Assembly: GCA_013359255.1 (NCBI GenBank)
Contig: JABWCF010000014.1
Location: 1-64,000, forward strand
Source of the DNA: Flavobacteriales bacterium
GTDB lineage: Bacteria; Bacteroidota; Bacteroidia; Flavobacteriales_E; Vicingaceae
Direction: 5' to 3'
Length of the DNA stretch: 64,000 bases
Positions 44,030-51,615 of this stretch are shown one piece after another (position 1 is the first letter of the stretch; each line of letters begins with the position of its first letter). The notes under the pieces were generated by a model that searched no databases, had not been told where the DNA came from, and worked only from the letters and a program-made list of their open reading frames with translations. Position numbers and translations under genes: made by a program.

Positions 44030-45012
44030 CCTTTTAGTTTTTCTTCAAAAAAAGCGGTTTCATGTTCAAAACAAATTTCAGGAAAAGCTTTTTTTACAAG
44101 TTCAATTTTTTGCAAGGAGGTAAGTGCAAATTTTTTATACTCTTCACTACTTTGGAAAAAAGGGCGATGTTGTAAGGCTTTTCTTATTTCTTCAATTTTT
44201 GGAAGCATGGCTACAGATTTTTTTTCTACGGAAACCTGGCAAAATTTTTCCCAAATATATTGTATTGCGGTTTCATTTGGGTGTAGCATATCTTCTTTAT
44301 AGAAGCGGTAATCTCGCAAATCGTCCATCATTATTTCGTATGCCGGAAAATAATTGCAATTTTCTGCCCTACTAATTATTTGCTGAATAGCAAAATGTAG
44401 AACAGATTTGCTGAGTTGATTTTCTATAAAGCCATCATTAAGATGCCTTACTGGGCTGAGAGTAAAAATAATATTAATAGAGTTGTTTATTTTTCTGCAT
44501 TCATAAATAGCTTTCTGTAATTCACTTATAATTTCTTCTGAAGAGAGAATTGTTTTTTCGAATTCTTTTTGAGGAATCTTATGACAGTTAGCCGCAACTT
44601 TGTTTTGTTCAATATGCTTGTAAACCCATGCTGTTCCAAGAGTTATAAAAAGATGCGATGCGTTTTTTAAAGTAGTATGGGTTTTTAAAATAGCAGAATT
44701 AATTTTATCTAAACAATCGTTTTTATCTGCTGAAGAATATTCTCCATGATGATCTAAACTAATAAATTTATGGTTAAAATAGATTAATTCTTGTTCGTTG
44801 TAATATTGGCATTGGGTAGAACGAATGACAGCATTTGCAATAGATACAGGGTTGTAAATGATGCCGAAAGGGTTTATAAGGATGTTAAATTTTGAAGCAA
44901 GTAGTTTCTCGCCCATGTTGGTTGCAAAGCACGAGCCGATAGAAATACAAGGTTTTTGATAATTTATTTTGTGCTTTAATTCTTTGGGTAATATTTGAGT
45001 TCTAAATTCCAA
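44026..45012 (-). CDS. GSCFA-family protein
   Basis: This 328-aa protein carries the family motif GSCFAT (about residues 26-31), followed by INPFGIIYNP and LFITLGTAWV segments and the C-terminal DxLHPN (DMLHPNETA). The pattern resembles SGNH/GDSL-type hydrolases, with a possible catalytic Ser in the GSCF block and Asp-His near the end. The start is a TTG directly after the stop codon of the M43 protease gene, in the same frame and with no spacer. Cellular role is unknown; often linked to cell-surface polysaccharide modification by annotation only. Confidence 0.82.
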   Translation of the reverse strand: MEFRTQILPKELKHKINYQKPCISIGSCFATNMGEKLLASKFNILINPFGIIYNPVSIANAVIRSTQCQYYNEQELIYFNHKFISLDHHGEYSSADKNDCLDKINSAILKTHTTLKNASHLFITLGTAWVYKHIEQNKVAANCHKIPQKEFEKTILSSEEIISELQKAIYECRKINNSINIIFTLSPVRHLNDGFIENQLSKSVLHFAIQQIISRAENCNYFPAYEIMMDDLRDYRFYKEDMLHPNETAIQYIWEKFCQVSVEKKSVAMLPKIEEIRKALQHRPFFQSSEEYKKFALTSLQKIELVKKAFPEICFEHETAFFEEKLKG

Positions 45013-46284
45013 CTAGTGTTTGTTTACCGCTATTTTTTGAATAAAATTTTTGTTTTCACTTTTTACATTTATGGTATAAATTCCATTTTTCCAATGTTGG
45101 GTATCTATAACAGTGGATGATGAATTTATATTTTTAGAGAAAACCATTTCGCCTAATAAATTGTAAACGGTAAGCGATTGAATAAATTCTTCATTCAATG
45201 TAATTGTAAAATTGTTATCGGCAGGTATAGGAAAGATTTGAATTTCGTTAGAGGAGAATTCATGGAAATGGACACCTACAGTGTAACAACTTTTGTTATT
45301 CATTGTAGTAAGCAGAGTAGGGCGAAGTGTGTTAATGGCTGCCCACATACGATTTTTTTGTCCTTTTGTAAAAGCATTCATGCAAGCATCTTCTGAATAA
45401 TCCATAAAATTTTCTACCATATCCGGTGGATTAAAGTTTCCCCAAAAGGTACTATCATTTACGCAGGTGTTTTTGTTTAAATCGCAACCCGAAGAGGATG
45501 CATCTGCATTTGGGGTATCATCTACGTAATCAGTAGAATCGCATGGGCCATCTCCCCATATATGGCGTAATCCGAGCCAGTGCCCAATTTCGTGGGTGGC
45601 AGTGCGGCCCTTGGTTGATGGAGGCTGAACAGTACCTATTGTGCCAAAGGCATTTGTGGTAATTACTACGCCATCGGTTGCCGGGTTATCACCCGGAAAT
45701 TGGGCGTATCCCAATAATCCTGGAATTAGTGGACAAACCCAAATATTCAGATATTGGTCGGTAGGCCAGGGGTCGCTTCCTATGCCTCCGTTTGATGATT
45801 TTACGGCATCAAGCGGGGTAAATAATCCGAAAAATTCTCCGGGTGATTGTTTTCTGATAATACCGGTGGTAAAATTTCCGTTTGTATCGGTAGCAGCCAA
45901 ACAAAATTCTATTTCTATGTCGGCAGCAATTGTATCGAATACAGGGCGAGTGTTTACTTTATCGGTATTGAGTCTTCGATAATCGGCATTAAGTACATCA
46001 ATTTGCGATTGAATTTGTTCATCGCTTATGTTTTGGTTGTTGTTAACATATACTACATGCACCACAATAGGAATGGTGATTACGCTTTTATTTCTGCCTT
46101 TATTATTTTTAATCCAATGCTGAATGTTTTTTTCAGATTCAAGCATTTTTACTTGTAGTTGCAGATTGTTGTTTTGGTGCATTTCTAGTAGGTGCATGGT
46201 GCCGCATTTTTCCGAAAAGTTGTTTTGTTGTGCCTGAGTATACAGAAACATAAAATAGAATACGAATAGTAAAATATTTTTCAT
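45013..46284 (-). CDS. secreted M43 (pappalysin-type) metalloprotease with T9SS domain
   Basis: This 423-aa protein has a signal peptide (1-18), a propeptide-like region, and the M43 zinc motif HEIGHWLGLRH (about residue 231, HExxHxxGxxH). A Cys-containing Met-turn region (ENFMDYSEDACMNAFT) follows near residue 290, and a type A T9SS sorting domain lies at about 350-423 (IQIFPIPADNNFTI ... GIYTINV). It should be exported by T9SS and act outside the cell. A promoter-like TTG-N17-TAAATTTG precedes it. The GSCFA gene abuts its stop. Confidence 0.9.
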   Translation of the reverse strand: MKNILLFVFYFMFLYTQAQQNNFSEKCGTMHLLEMHQNNNLQLQVKMLESEKNIQHWIKNNKGRNKSVITIPIVVHVVYVNNNQNISDEQIQSQIDVLNADYRRLNTDKVNTRPVFDTIAADIEIEFCLAATDTNGNFTTGIIRKQSPGEFFGLFTPLDAVKSSNGGIGSDPWPTDQYLNIWVCPLIPGLLGYAQFPGDNPATDGVVITTNAFGTIGTVQPPSTKGRTATHEIGHWLGLRHIWGDGPCDSTDYVDDTPNADASSSGCDLNKNTCVNDSTFWGNFNPPDMVENFMDYSEDACMNAFTKGQKNRMWAAINTLRPTLLTTMNNKSCYTVGVHFHEFSSNEIQIFPIPADNNFTITLNEEFIQSLTVYNLLGEMVFSKNINSSSTVIDTQHWKNGIYTINVKSENKNFIQKIAVNKH

Positions 46285-46307
46285 GAATTAAGAATTTATT
46301 ATTTGTC

Positions 46308-46335
46308 CAAATTTACAAATAAAGAGGTTTATCAA
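46308..46335 (-). promoter_or_regulatory. TTG-N17-TAnnTTTG promoter of the M43 protease gene
   Basis: On the minus strand, TTG (46335-46333) and TAAATTTG (46315-46308) are 17 nt apart and lie 23 nt before the ATG at 46284. Confidence 0.55.
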
Positions 46336-46347
46336 AAATAAACGTGT

Positions 46348-47613
46348 TTATATTGGCATGTCAGTATAAATAGAATCGAGTTTGGGTAAAAGAGAATCCT
46401 TCAGCAGCATAAAAGTATTTTTATATTTCTCAGGAACTGGTTTTGTGTTTGGAAAATCTTCTTTTAAGTGATTAATTTGTTTTCCATTTTTCCAAAATCG
46501 GTAACATACATGAGGCCCTGAGGCTAAGCCTGTGCTGCCAACAAAGCCTATTACATCCCCTTGTTTAATAGTAACTCCTTGTTTTATGCCTTTTGCAATT
46601 TTACTCATGTGCAGATATTGGGTTGAATATGTCGAATTGTGTTTAATTTTTACATAATTGCCATTGTATTGTTTAAAGGCTGCCTCTTGCACAATGCCGT
46701 CTCCGGTAGCTAAAATTGGTGTGCCTTGCGGAGCTCCATAGTCGGTTCCTAAATGGGGTTTATTTCTTTTTTGTACCGGATGAAAACGACTCATACTAAA
46801 ACCGGAAGTAATTCTGCTAAATTTTAAGGGCGATTTTAAGAAAGCTTTACGTAAACTTTCGCCTTTTTCGTTATAAAATTCATTACTATTTTCAAATGAG
46901 AAATTAAATGCATAGAATGTTTTTCCGTAATGATAAAATTCGCAAGCGAGTATTTTATTGATACCAACGGGTTTGCCTTCAACAGTATTTTCCTCGAAAA
47001 CTATTTTAAACCAATCGTTTTTTTGCAGTCGATAAAAATCAATGGTCCATGCGTAGATATTGGCTAATTCAGCTGCCAGCATATTCCCTTGTGGGGTATT
47101 TGCTAATGCCTCGTAAAGAGAAGATGTAATTTTGCCATAGCTTGTTTTAATAATTTTTTCAACCGGTTTGCTGTTTTTATAAACGTGAAGAGAATCTCGC
47201 ATATCAAAAACCACATAATCTACCTCATTGGGTTCGTAAATAAAACATATTGCACGCTGTAATGAATCTCGCGTGCAGAAAACGGTATATTTTTTCCCGG
47301 AAGCAATTTTACGAACATCAAATATGCTTTCAGAGGTTTTGGTTAGTTTATCTATATTTGCATAGGGAACATTATATCGGGTAAGTATATGCGATAAAAA
47401 TTCGTTAGGTGAAACAACAGCCTTGTAAACAGCAAACGAATCGGTTTCTATTCCATATTCCATTAGTGGTTCAGAAAACAAGCTATCAGGAGGGTTTATT
47501 TCGTTTGCAGCATTTTTATTTTTAAAGAAACTGCTTAAAAAGTAAGCTGTCACTACAACAACACTCGCTACAATGTAAATAATAAAACGCTTATAGGTAT
47601 TTTTTACAGCCAA
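46348..47613 (-). CDS. membrane-anchored M23 family metallopeptidase
   Basis: This 421-aa protein has one N-terminal membrane segment (about 10-28), a middle region of OapA/NlpD-like folds, and an M23 domain (about 275-385). The HxxxD zinc site is in HLGTDYG (about 286), but the usual HxH pair reads GPHVCYRF, so the second His is Cys. It is predicted to cut peptidoglycan cross-links, or to act as a degenerate activator. The frame opens at TTG (47613); no in-frame ATG exists upstream and the TTG is needed to include the anchor. Confidence 0.87.
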   Translation of the reverse strand: MAVKNTYKRFIIYIVASVVVVTAYFLSSFFKNKNAANEINPPDSLFSEPLMEYGIETDSFAVYKAVVSPNEFLSHILTRYNVPYANIDKLTKTSESIFDVRKIASGKKYTVFCTRDSLQRAICFIYEPNEVDYVVFDMRDSLHVYKNSKPVEKIIKTSYGKITSSLYEALANTPQGNMLAAELANIYAWTIDFYRLQKNDWFKIVFEENTVEGKPVGINKILACEFYHYGKTFYAFNFSFENSNEFYNEKGESLRKAFLKSPLKFSRITSGFSMSRFHPVQKRNKPHLGTDYGAPQGTPILATGDGIVQEAAFKQYNGNYVKIKHNSTYSTQYLHMSKIAKGIKQGVTIKQGDVIGFVGSTGLASGPHVCYRFWKNGKQINHLKEDFPNTKPVPEKYKNTFMLLKDSLLPKLDSIYTDMPI

Positions 47614-47718
47614 ACTATTTTTTTTGGCAAGATAGAATTTGCTTTAGAAAAAGTGAATAAAACAATAGAAAACTATTAACAAAGAGTTCTTAAAAGTTCA
47701 AATCACAATGAACATTGA

Positions 47719-47758
47719 AAAGAAACAGGGAAATAAAATTTTATTTCCCTGTTTCTTT
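47719..47758 (-). terminator. perfect 40-bp palindrome, terminator of the DUF3108 gene
   Basis: Two 20-bp arms (47719-47738 and 47739-47758) are exact reverse complements with no spacer. It lies 20 nt beyond the stop at 47779. Read leftward, the hairpin has a GC core (CCCTG) and a T-rich run at the 3' side. It is the only perfect palindrome of this size seen in the window. Confidence 0.6.
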
Positions 47759-47778
47759 AATGGTTAATATGTAAGAAA

Positions 47779-48621
47779 TTATTTTTTAGAAACAATAGCC
47801 ATAGGGTTAGCTACGCCTTCGTATTTTGTAATTTCCATTTTAATGGAACCAACCAATACTTTAGCCTGAGCCAATACCGGAATTTTGTTTTTATCATTAG
47901 TGATCCATGCGGTTAAGTCATCTTCTTTAGAGAAGATACGGCCTTGTTGTACTACGGGGTGAAACTTCATACATTCAAAATATTCTTTACCCACTTTTAT
48001 TTTTTCAATTCCACTATACTTTATTTTTAGAGGAAACACTTCATCATCTACAAAGGCGGGTATGGTATAAATGTCGCCCACCTTGGCACTACTAAAATCA
48101 ATAGTACGTGCGTAATAAAATGCTGATAACATATCCTGAATACCTTCAGGAACTTCGAATGTGTCACCTTTTCCGTTATCAACCTTGTTTTGTGCCTGAA
48201 AAAACTTGTAATCCTGATTAATTTTATATCCACCTTCGTTTACACGTCTAACAAACAACCAAGGAAAAACACCTTTTGCGTCCATATAGGTTTCGTAGCG
48301 GTCTCTAACTTTATAGAACCAATCAAAAGCCCCTCTGCTTTGTCCGGTACCTACCACATGTAACACTTCTCTTCCGGAAACATTTAAGGTGCTGTTTTTT
48401 ACTTCCAAACGAGCTGTTCCGGCATCTACTACACCGTAGTGAAGGCGGTATTCTAATACCTCTCCGGGCTTAAATGCGGCATAGTTAATAGTTCTTAGTT
48501 TATTTACCTCATCGTTTTGCGGTGTTTGTGCAAATTCTAGGCGATTTTGCTGCTTAAAGGCACTAGTGCCAATTGCAACTATTACAACAGGCAAGCTAAT
48601 TAACAACCATTTAGTTTTCAT
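47779..48621 (-). CDS. DUF3108 domain protein
   Basis: This 280-aa exported protein has a signal-anchor start and a DUF3108 body (about 48-270), with FKPGEVLEYRLHYGVVDAGTARLEV and RDRYETYMDAKGVFPWLF. The fold is a lipocalin-like beta structure in the periplasm; it is common and of unknown function. It is monocistronic, divergent from folD, and followed by a perfect-palindrome terminator. Confidence 0.85.
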   Translation of the reverse strand: MKTKWLLISLPVVIVAIGTSAFKQQNRLEFAQTPQNDEVNKLRTINYAAFKPGEVLEYRLHYGVVDAGTARLEVKNSTLNVSGREVLHVVGTGQSRGAFDWFYKVRDRYETYMDAKGVFPWLFVRRVNEGGYKINQDYKFFQAQNKVDNGKGDTFEVPEGIQDMLSAFYYARTIDFSSAKVGDIYTIPAFVDDEVFPLKIKYSGIEKIKVGKEYFECMKFHPVVQQGRIFSKEDDLTAWITNDKNKIPVLAQAKVLVGSIKMEITKYEGVANPMAIVSKK

Positions 48622-48757
48622 TTTTTGGCGATTTTGTAATTTTAAATCAATAAATGTGCCAATTCTATAACGTGAAAGTAAGCCAATAGTTGCAAAAGAT
48701 TAATTCAAACTAAATTGATTAGTTTTGGATACTTTAGAAAAAATAAAAAAAACCAGT

Positions 48758-49633
48758 ATGAAAGTGATAGACGGTAAGGCTATGGCCGAAGAAATTAGAA
48801 ACGAACTAAAAAAAGAAGTAGAAATTCTAAAAAAAGAAGGTAAAAAAGTGCCCCATTTGGCTGCGGTGCTTGTAGGGAATAATCCGGCAAGTGAAACGTA
48901 TGTAAATGCAAAAGTAAAGGCTTGTGCCGAGGTAGGTTTTGGTTCTTCTTTAATTAAACTGCCAGAAACAATAACAGAAAGCGAACTGCTCGAAAAAGTA
49001 AAAGAAATAAACAATAATCCGGAAATTGACGGGTACATCGTGCAACTACCCTTACCCTCGCACATTAATGAGCAAAAAGTAACTATGGCTATTTCACCCA
49101 AAAAAGATGTAGATGGTTTTCACCCAGAAAATCTTGGCAGAATGGTGTTGAATTTGCCTTGTTTTTTGCCGGCTACACCCGCAGGTATGGTGGAAATGCT
49201 GAGAAGAAGCAATATCGACACTACGGGTAAACATTGCGTAGTTGTGGGTAGAAGCCATATCGTAGGTTCGCCCATTAGCATTTTAATGGCACGCAATTCT
49301 AATCCGGGAAATTGCACGGTAACAATTACTCATAGCCGTACTAAAAACTTAGAAGAATATACTAAAAGTGCCGATATTCTGATGGTTGCTATTGGTAAAC
49401 CCGAATTTATTACTGCTAAGCATGTAAAAGAGGGAGCGGTGGTAATAGATGTGGGAATTCATCGAATCGAAGATGCTTCAAAAAAGTCGGGTTTCCGTTT
49501 GGTAGGAGATGTAAAGTACGATGAGGTAGCTCCAAAATGTTCTTATATTTCTCCTGTTCCTGGAGGTGTAGGTCCAATGACCATCGCCACATTAATGTCT
49601 AATACCTTGAGTGCAGTTAAAATAAGTTTCTAA
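48758..49633 (+). CDS. folD: bifunctional methylene-THF dehydrogenase/cyclohydrolase FolD
   Basis: The ATG at 48758 gives 291 aa. The FolD signatures are clear: [18 protein letters not shown] (with the catalytic K after Y-V), [27 protein letters not shown], and the C-terminal [10 protein letters not shown]. It interconverts 5,10-methylene-THF, methenyl-THF and 10-formyl-THF, feeding purine synthesis. I rejected a TTG at 48725, which adds a poorly conserved leader. Confidence 0.95.
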   Translation: MKVIDGKAMAEEIRNELKKEVEILKKEGKKVPHLAAVLVGNNPASETYVNAKVKACAEVGFGSSLIKLPETITESELLEKVKEINNNPEIDGYIVQLPLPSHINEQKVTMAISPKKDVDGFHPENLGRMVLNLPCFLPATPAGMVEMLRRSNIDTTGKHCVVVGRSHIVGSPISILMARNSNPGNCTVTITHSRTKNLEEYTKSADILMVAIGKPEFITAKHVKEGAVVIDVGIHRIEDASKKSGFRLVGDVKYDEVAPKCSYISPVPGGVGPMTIATLMSNTLSAVKISF

Positions 49634-49653
49634 AATTTAAAAAATAAAAAGTT

Positions 49654-51375
49654 ATGAAAACGAAATCATTATCTTCTTGCATTGCATTATCTTTTTTTCT
49701 ATTGGTTTTTATGGGTAATGTATTTTCTCAAACCTGTATGCCATGCAAAATGCCTTTCCCTTGGCAGTATGCCGATGCTATTATTATTGACAATTCAGCA
49801 AACCCAGTTACCTTAACCGATTATCAGGTTTTATTAACCTATAATACACAGGCTCCAATTGGGGCAGGAAAAATGAATGCAAATGGTGATGATATTCGTT
49901 TTACTTCTAATTGTTCCGATACAGTTTATTATTGGATTGAAAGTGGTATCAATACACCAACTACTCAGATATGGGTTAGAGTTCCGTTAATAAATGCTAA
50001 TAGTATAGATACGCTTTTATTATATTATGGAAATCCGAATGCAACCGCATTTTCTAATGGGGATAGCACCTTTATGTTTTTTGATGATTTTTCTTTACCC
50101 AATTTAAACTTATCTAAGTGGCAAGTGCAAGGAAATCCAACTTATAGCATTAATTCAGGAATTTTAACCTTTAGCGGAAATAGTAACTGGGAATATATCA
50201 GAAGCACAAAAGTATTTAACCAAAAGGTTGTAGTTGAGGAAAATCATGCAAACGGAGGGGTTTCTACGGGGCTTGTATTAGGATATATAGGAACACACCA
50301 AAGGTATTCTTTTAGAGCAAATGGATTAAACCTAAGTACCACTTACGATAATGACATTATAGGAGGAAACGCTTTTTTTAGTACGGGTTATCCGGCTGTT
50401 CCAGCTTCAAATAATCAGAATTTGTTTTATAAATACAAGGTAGTTAGCTCTATTAATTCAAATACCATAACAGTCGATTCCTATTGTAATGTAACAACAA
50501 GTAATTGTGATAATGCAGTAACCGCACTGAGTACATATACAGGAAGTTCGTTCTACGTGGGGTTTACATCTTATAACCCATCTTATACCGGATATTTAGA
50601 CTGGATTAGGGTGAGAAAATTTTCTGCAATAGAACCAGCCGCTACACAAGGCAGCACCTTTCTTGCCTTACCTGTTGTTAATTTAGGTAATGATACAACT
50701 GTTTGTGGAGAATTATTATTAGATGCCGGCCCAGGATTTACTACATACACATGGAGCCCCTCAGGGAATAATCAGGTTTTAATCGTTAATGCCACAGGAA
50801 CCTATTCTGTGGTTGTAACAGAAAATACCGGATGCAAAGGAACAGACACAATTAATATTATAGTAAATCCATTGCCCAATGCAGGAATTATTGCACCCTC
50901 ATCGTATTGCACCACTTCACCCTCCGATACGCTCGGTGCAATAACTCCAGGAGGCACATGGTCCGGCACAGGCATTATTGATAATATAAATGGTGTTTTT
51001 GACCCAGCTACAGCAGGTTTGGGTACACATACCATTTATTATTCTGTAACAGATATTAATAATTGTAGCAATACAGATAGTGTAGAAATTGATGTAATTA
51101 TTTGTACAGGAATAACAGAGAATAACATGGGTCGTTTACTCTCTGTTTATCCGAATCCAAGTAATGGCATTATTAATATATCTTTTACTGAAAACATAAA
51201 CAACACGATATTGATTCAATTATTTGATGTTACCGGAAAGGAAGTTTACAACAAGAGTGTTCTTAAGAATACAAAAATTTTAGAGTTAGATTTTTCCCAA
51301 ATTCAAAAGGGTTTGTATTCATTAAGAATCACTACTGCTGAGTTCAGTAAAACGGAAAAAATAAACCTGAAATAA
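49654..51375 (+). CDS. DUF2341 T9SS-secreted surface protein
   Basis: This 573-aa protein has a signal peptide (about 1-25). A DUF2341 domain (about 38-135, with YADAIIIDNS and LLYYGNPNA) is followed by a LamG-like lectin fold (about 150-325) and an Ig-like segment with GNDTTVCG (about 350-455). A T9SS sorting domain lies at about 495-573 (LSVYPNPSNGIINISF ... GLYSLRI). DUF2341 modules often bind glycans or ligands in secreted proteins. It is cotranscribed with folD only by proximity (20 nt). A strong terminator follows. Confidence 0.87.
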   Translation: MKTKSLSSCIALSFFLLVFMGNVFSQTCMPCKMPFPWQYADAIIIDNSANPVTLTDYQVLLTYNTQAPIGAGKMNANGDDIRFTSNCSDTVYYWIESGINTPTTQIWVRVPLINANSIDTLLLYYGNPNATAFSNGDSTFMFFDDFSLPNLNLSKWQVQGNPTYSINSGILTFSGNSNWEYIRSTKVFNQKVVVEENHANGGVSTGLVLGYIGTHQRYSFRANGLNLSTTYDNDIIGGNAFFSTGYPAVPASNNQNLFYKYKVVSSINSNTITVDSYCNVTTSNCDNAVTALSTYTGSSFYVGFTSYNPSYTGYLDWIRVRKFSAIEPAATQGSTFLALPVVNLGNDTTVCGELLLDAGPGFTTYTWSPSGNNQVLIVNATGTYSVVVTENTGCKGTDTINIIVNPLPNAGIIAPSSYCTTSPSDTLGAITPGGTWSGTGIIDNINGVFDPATAGLGTHTIYYSVTDINNCSNTDSVEIDVIICTGITENNMGRLLSVYPNPSNGIINISFTENINNTILIQLFDVTGKEVYNKSVLKNTKILELDFSQIQKGLYSLRITTAEFSKTEKINLK

Positions 51376-51395
51376 AATATATTGTATATTAAATT

Positions 51396-51420
51396 AAAAG
51401 GGCGATATCGCCCTTTTTTT
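51396..51420 (+). terminator. rho-independent terminator after the DUF2341 gene
   Basis: Perfect stem 51396-51406 paired with 51407-51417 around a GATATC core, followed by a run of seven T. Confidence 0.85.
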
Positions 51421-51432
51421 AAGATTTTTTTT

Positions 51433-51615
51433 GTGAATAACACCCGGAAAAAAATAATAGACAAATTAGGAAATGAAATTAAAGTTCCTATTGAGGGATC
51501 ATTGAGTTTGCTTGCTTTAGGAGCAGTTGGGTTAAAGGCATGGAGAGAAAAGAAAAAGCAGGAGGGGATAGAGCATTCCTTCAATAACTCTTCCACAAAT
51601 GAAAAAAAAGAATAA
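51433..51615 (+). CDS. conserved-looking 60-aa protein upstream of the phosphodiesterase fusion
   Basis: A GTG at 51433 starts 60 aa beginning NNTRKKIIDKLGNE. An upstream TTG-type frame would run through the terminator and is rejected. One hydrophobic segment (LSLLALGAVGLKAW) suggests membrane association; the tail is charged. Its last codons overlap the start of the phosphodiesterase-TPR-sulfotransferase gene by 17 nt. The tight overlap implies a joint function. I recall similar short proteins in front of such genes, but cannot name a family. Confidence 0.6.
   Translation: MNNTRKKIIDKLGNEIKVPIEGSLSLLALGAVGLKAWREKKKQEGIEHSFNNSSTNEKKE

Noticed and set aside
45013-46284. Protease pseudogene or interrupted fusion with GSCFA
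   Set aside because: Both products are full length for their families, and the sorting domain ends normally before the stop.
51382-51432. Longer start for the 60-aa gene
   Set aside because: Would translate through the terminator hairpin at 51396-51420; GTG 51433 starts just after it.
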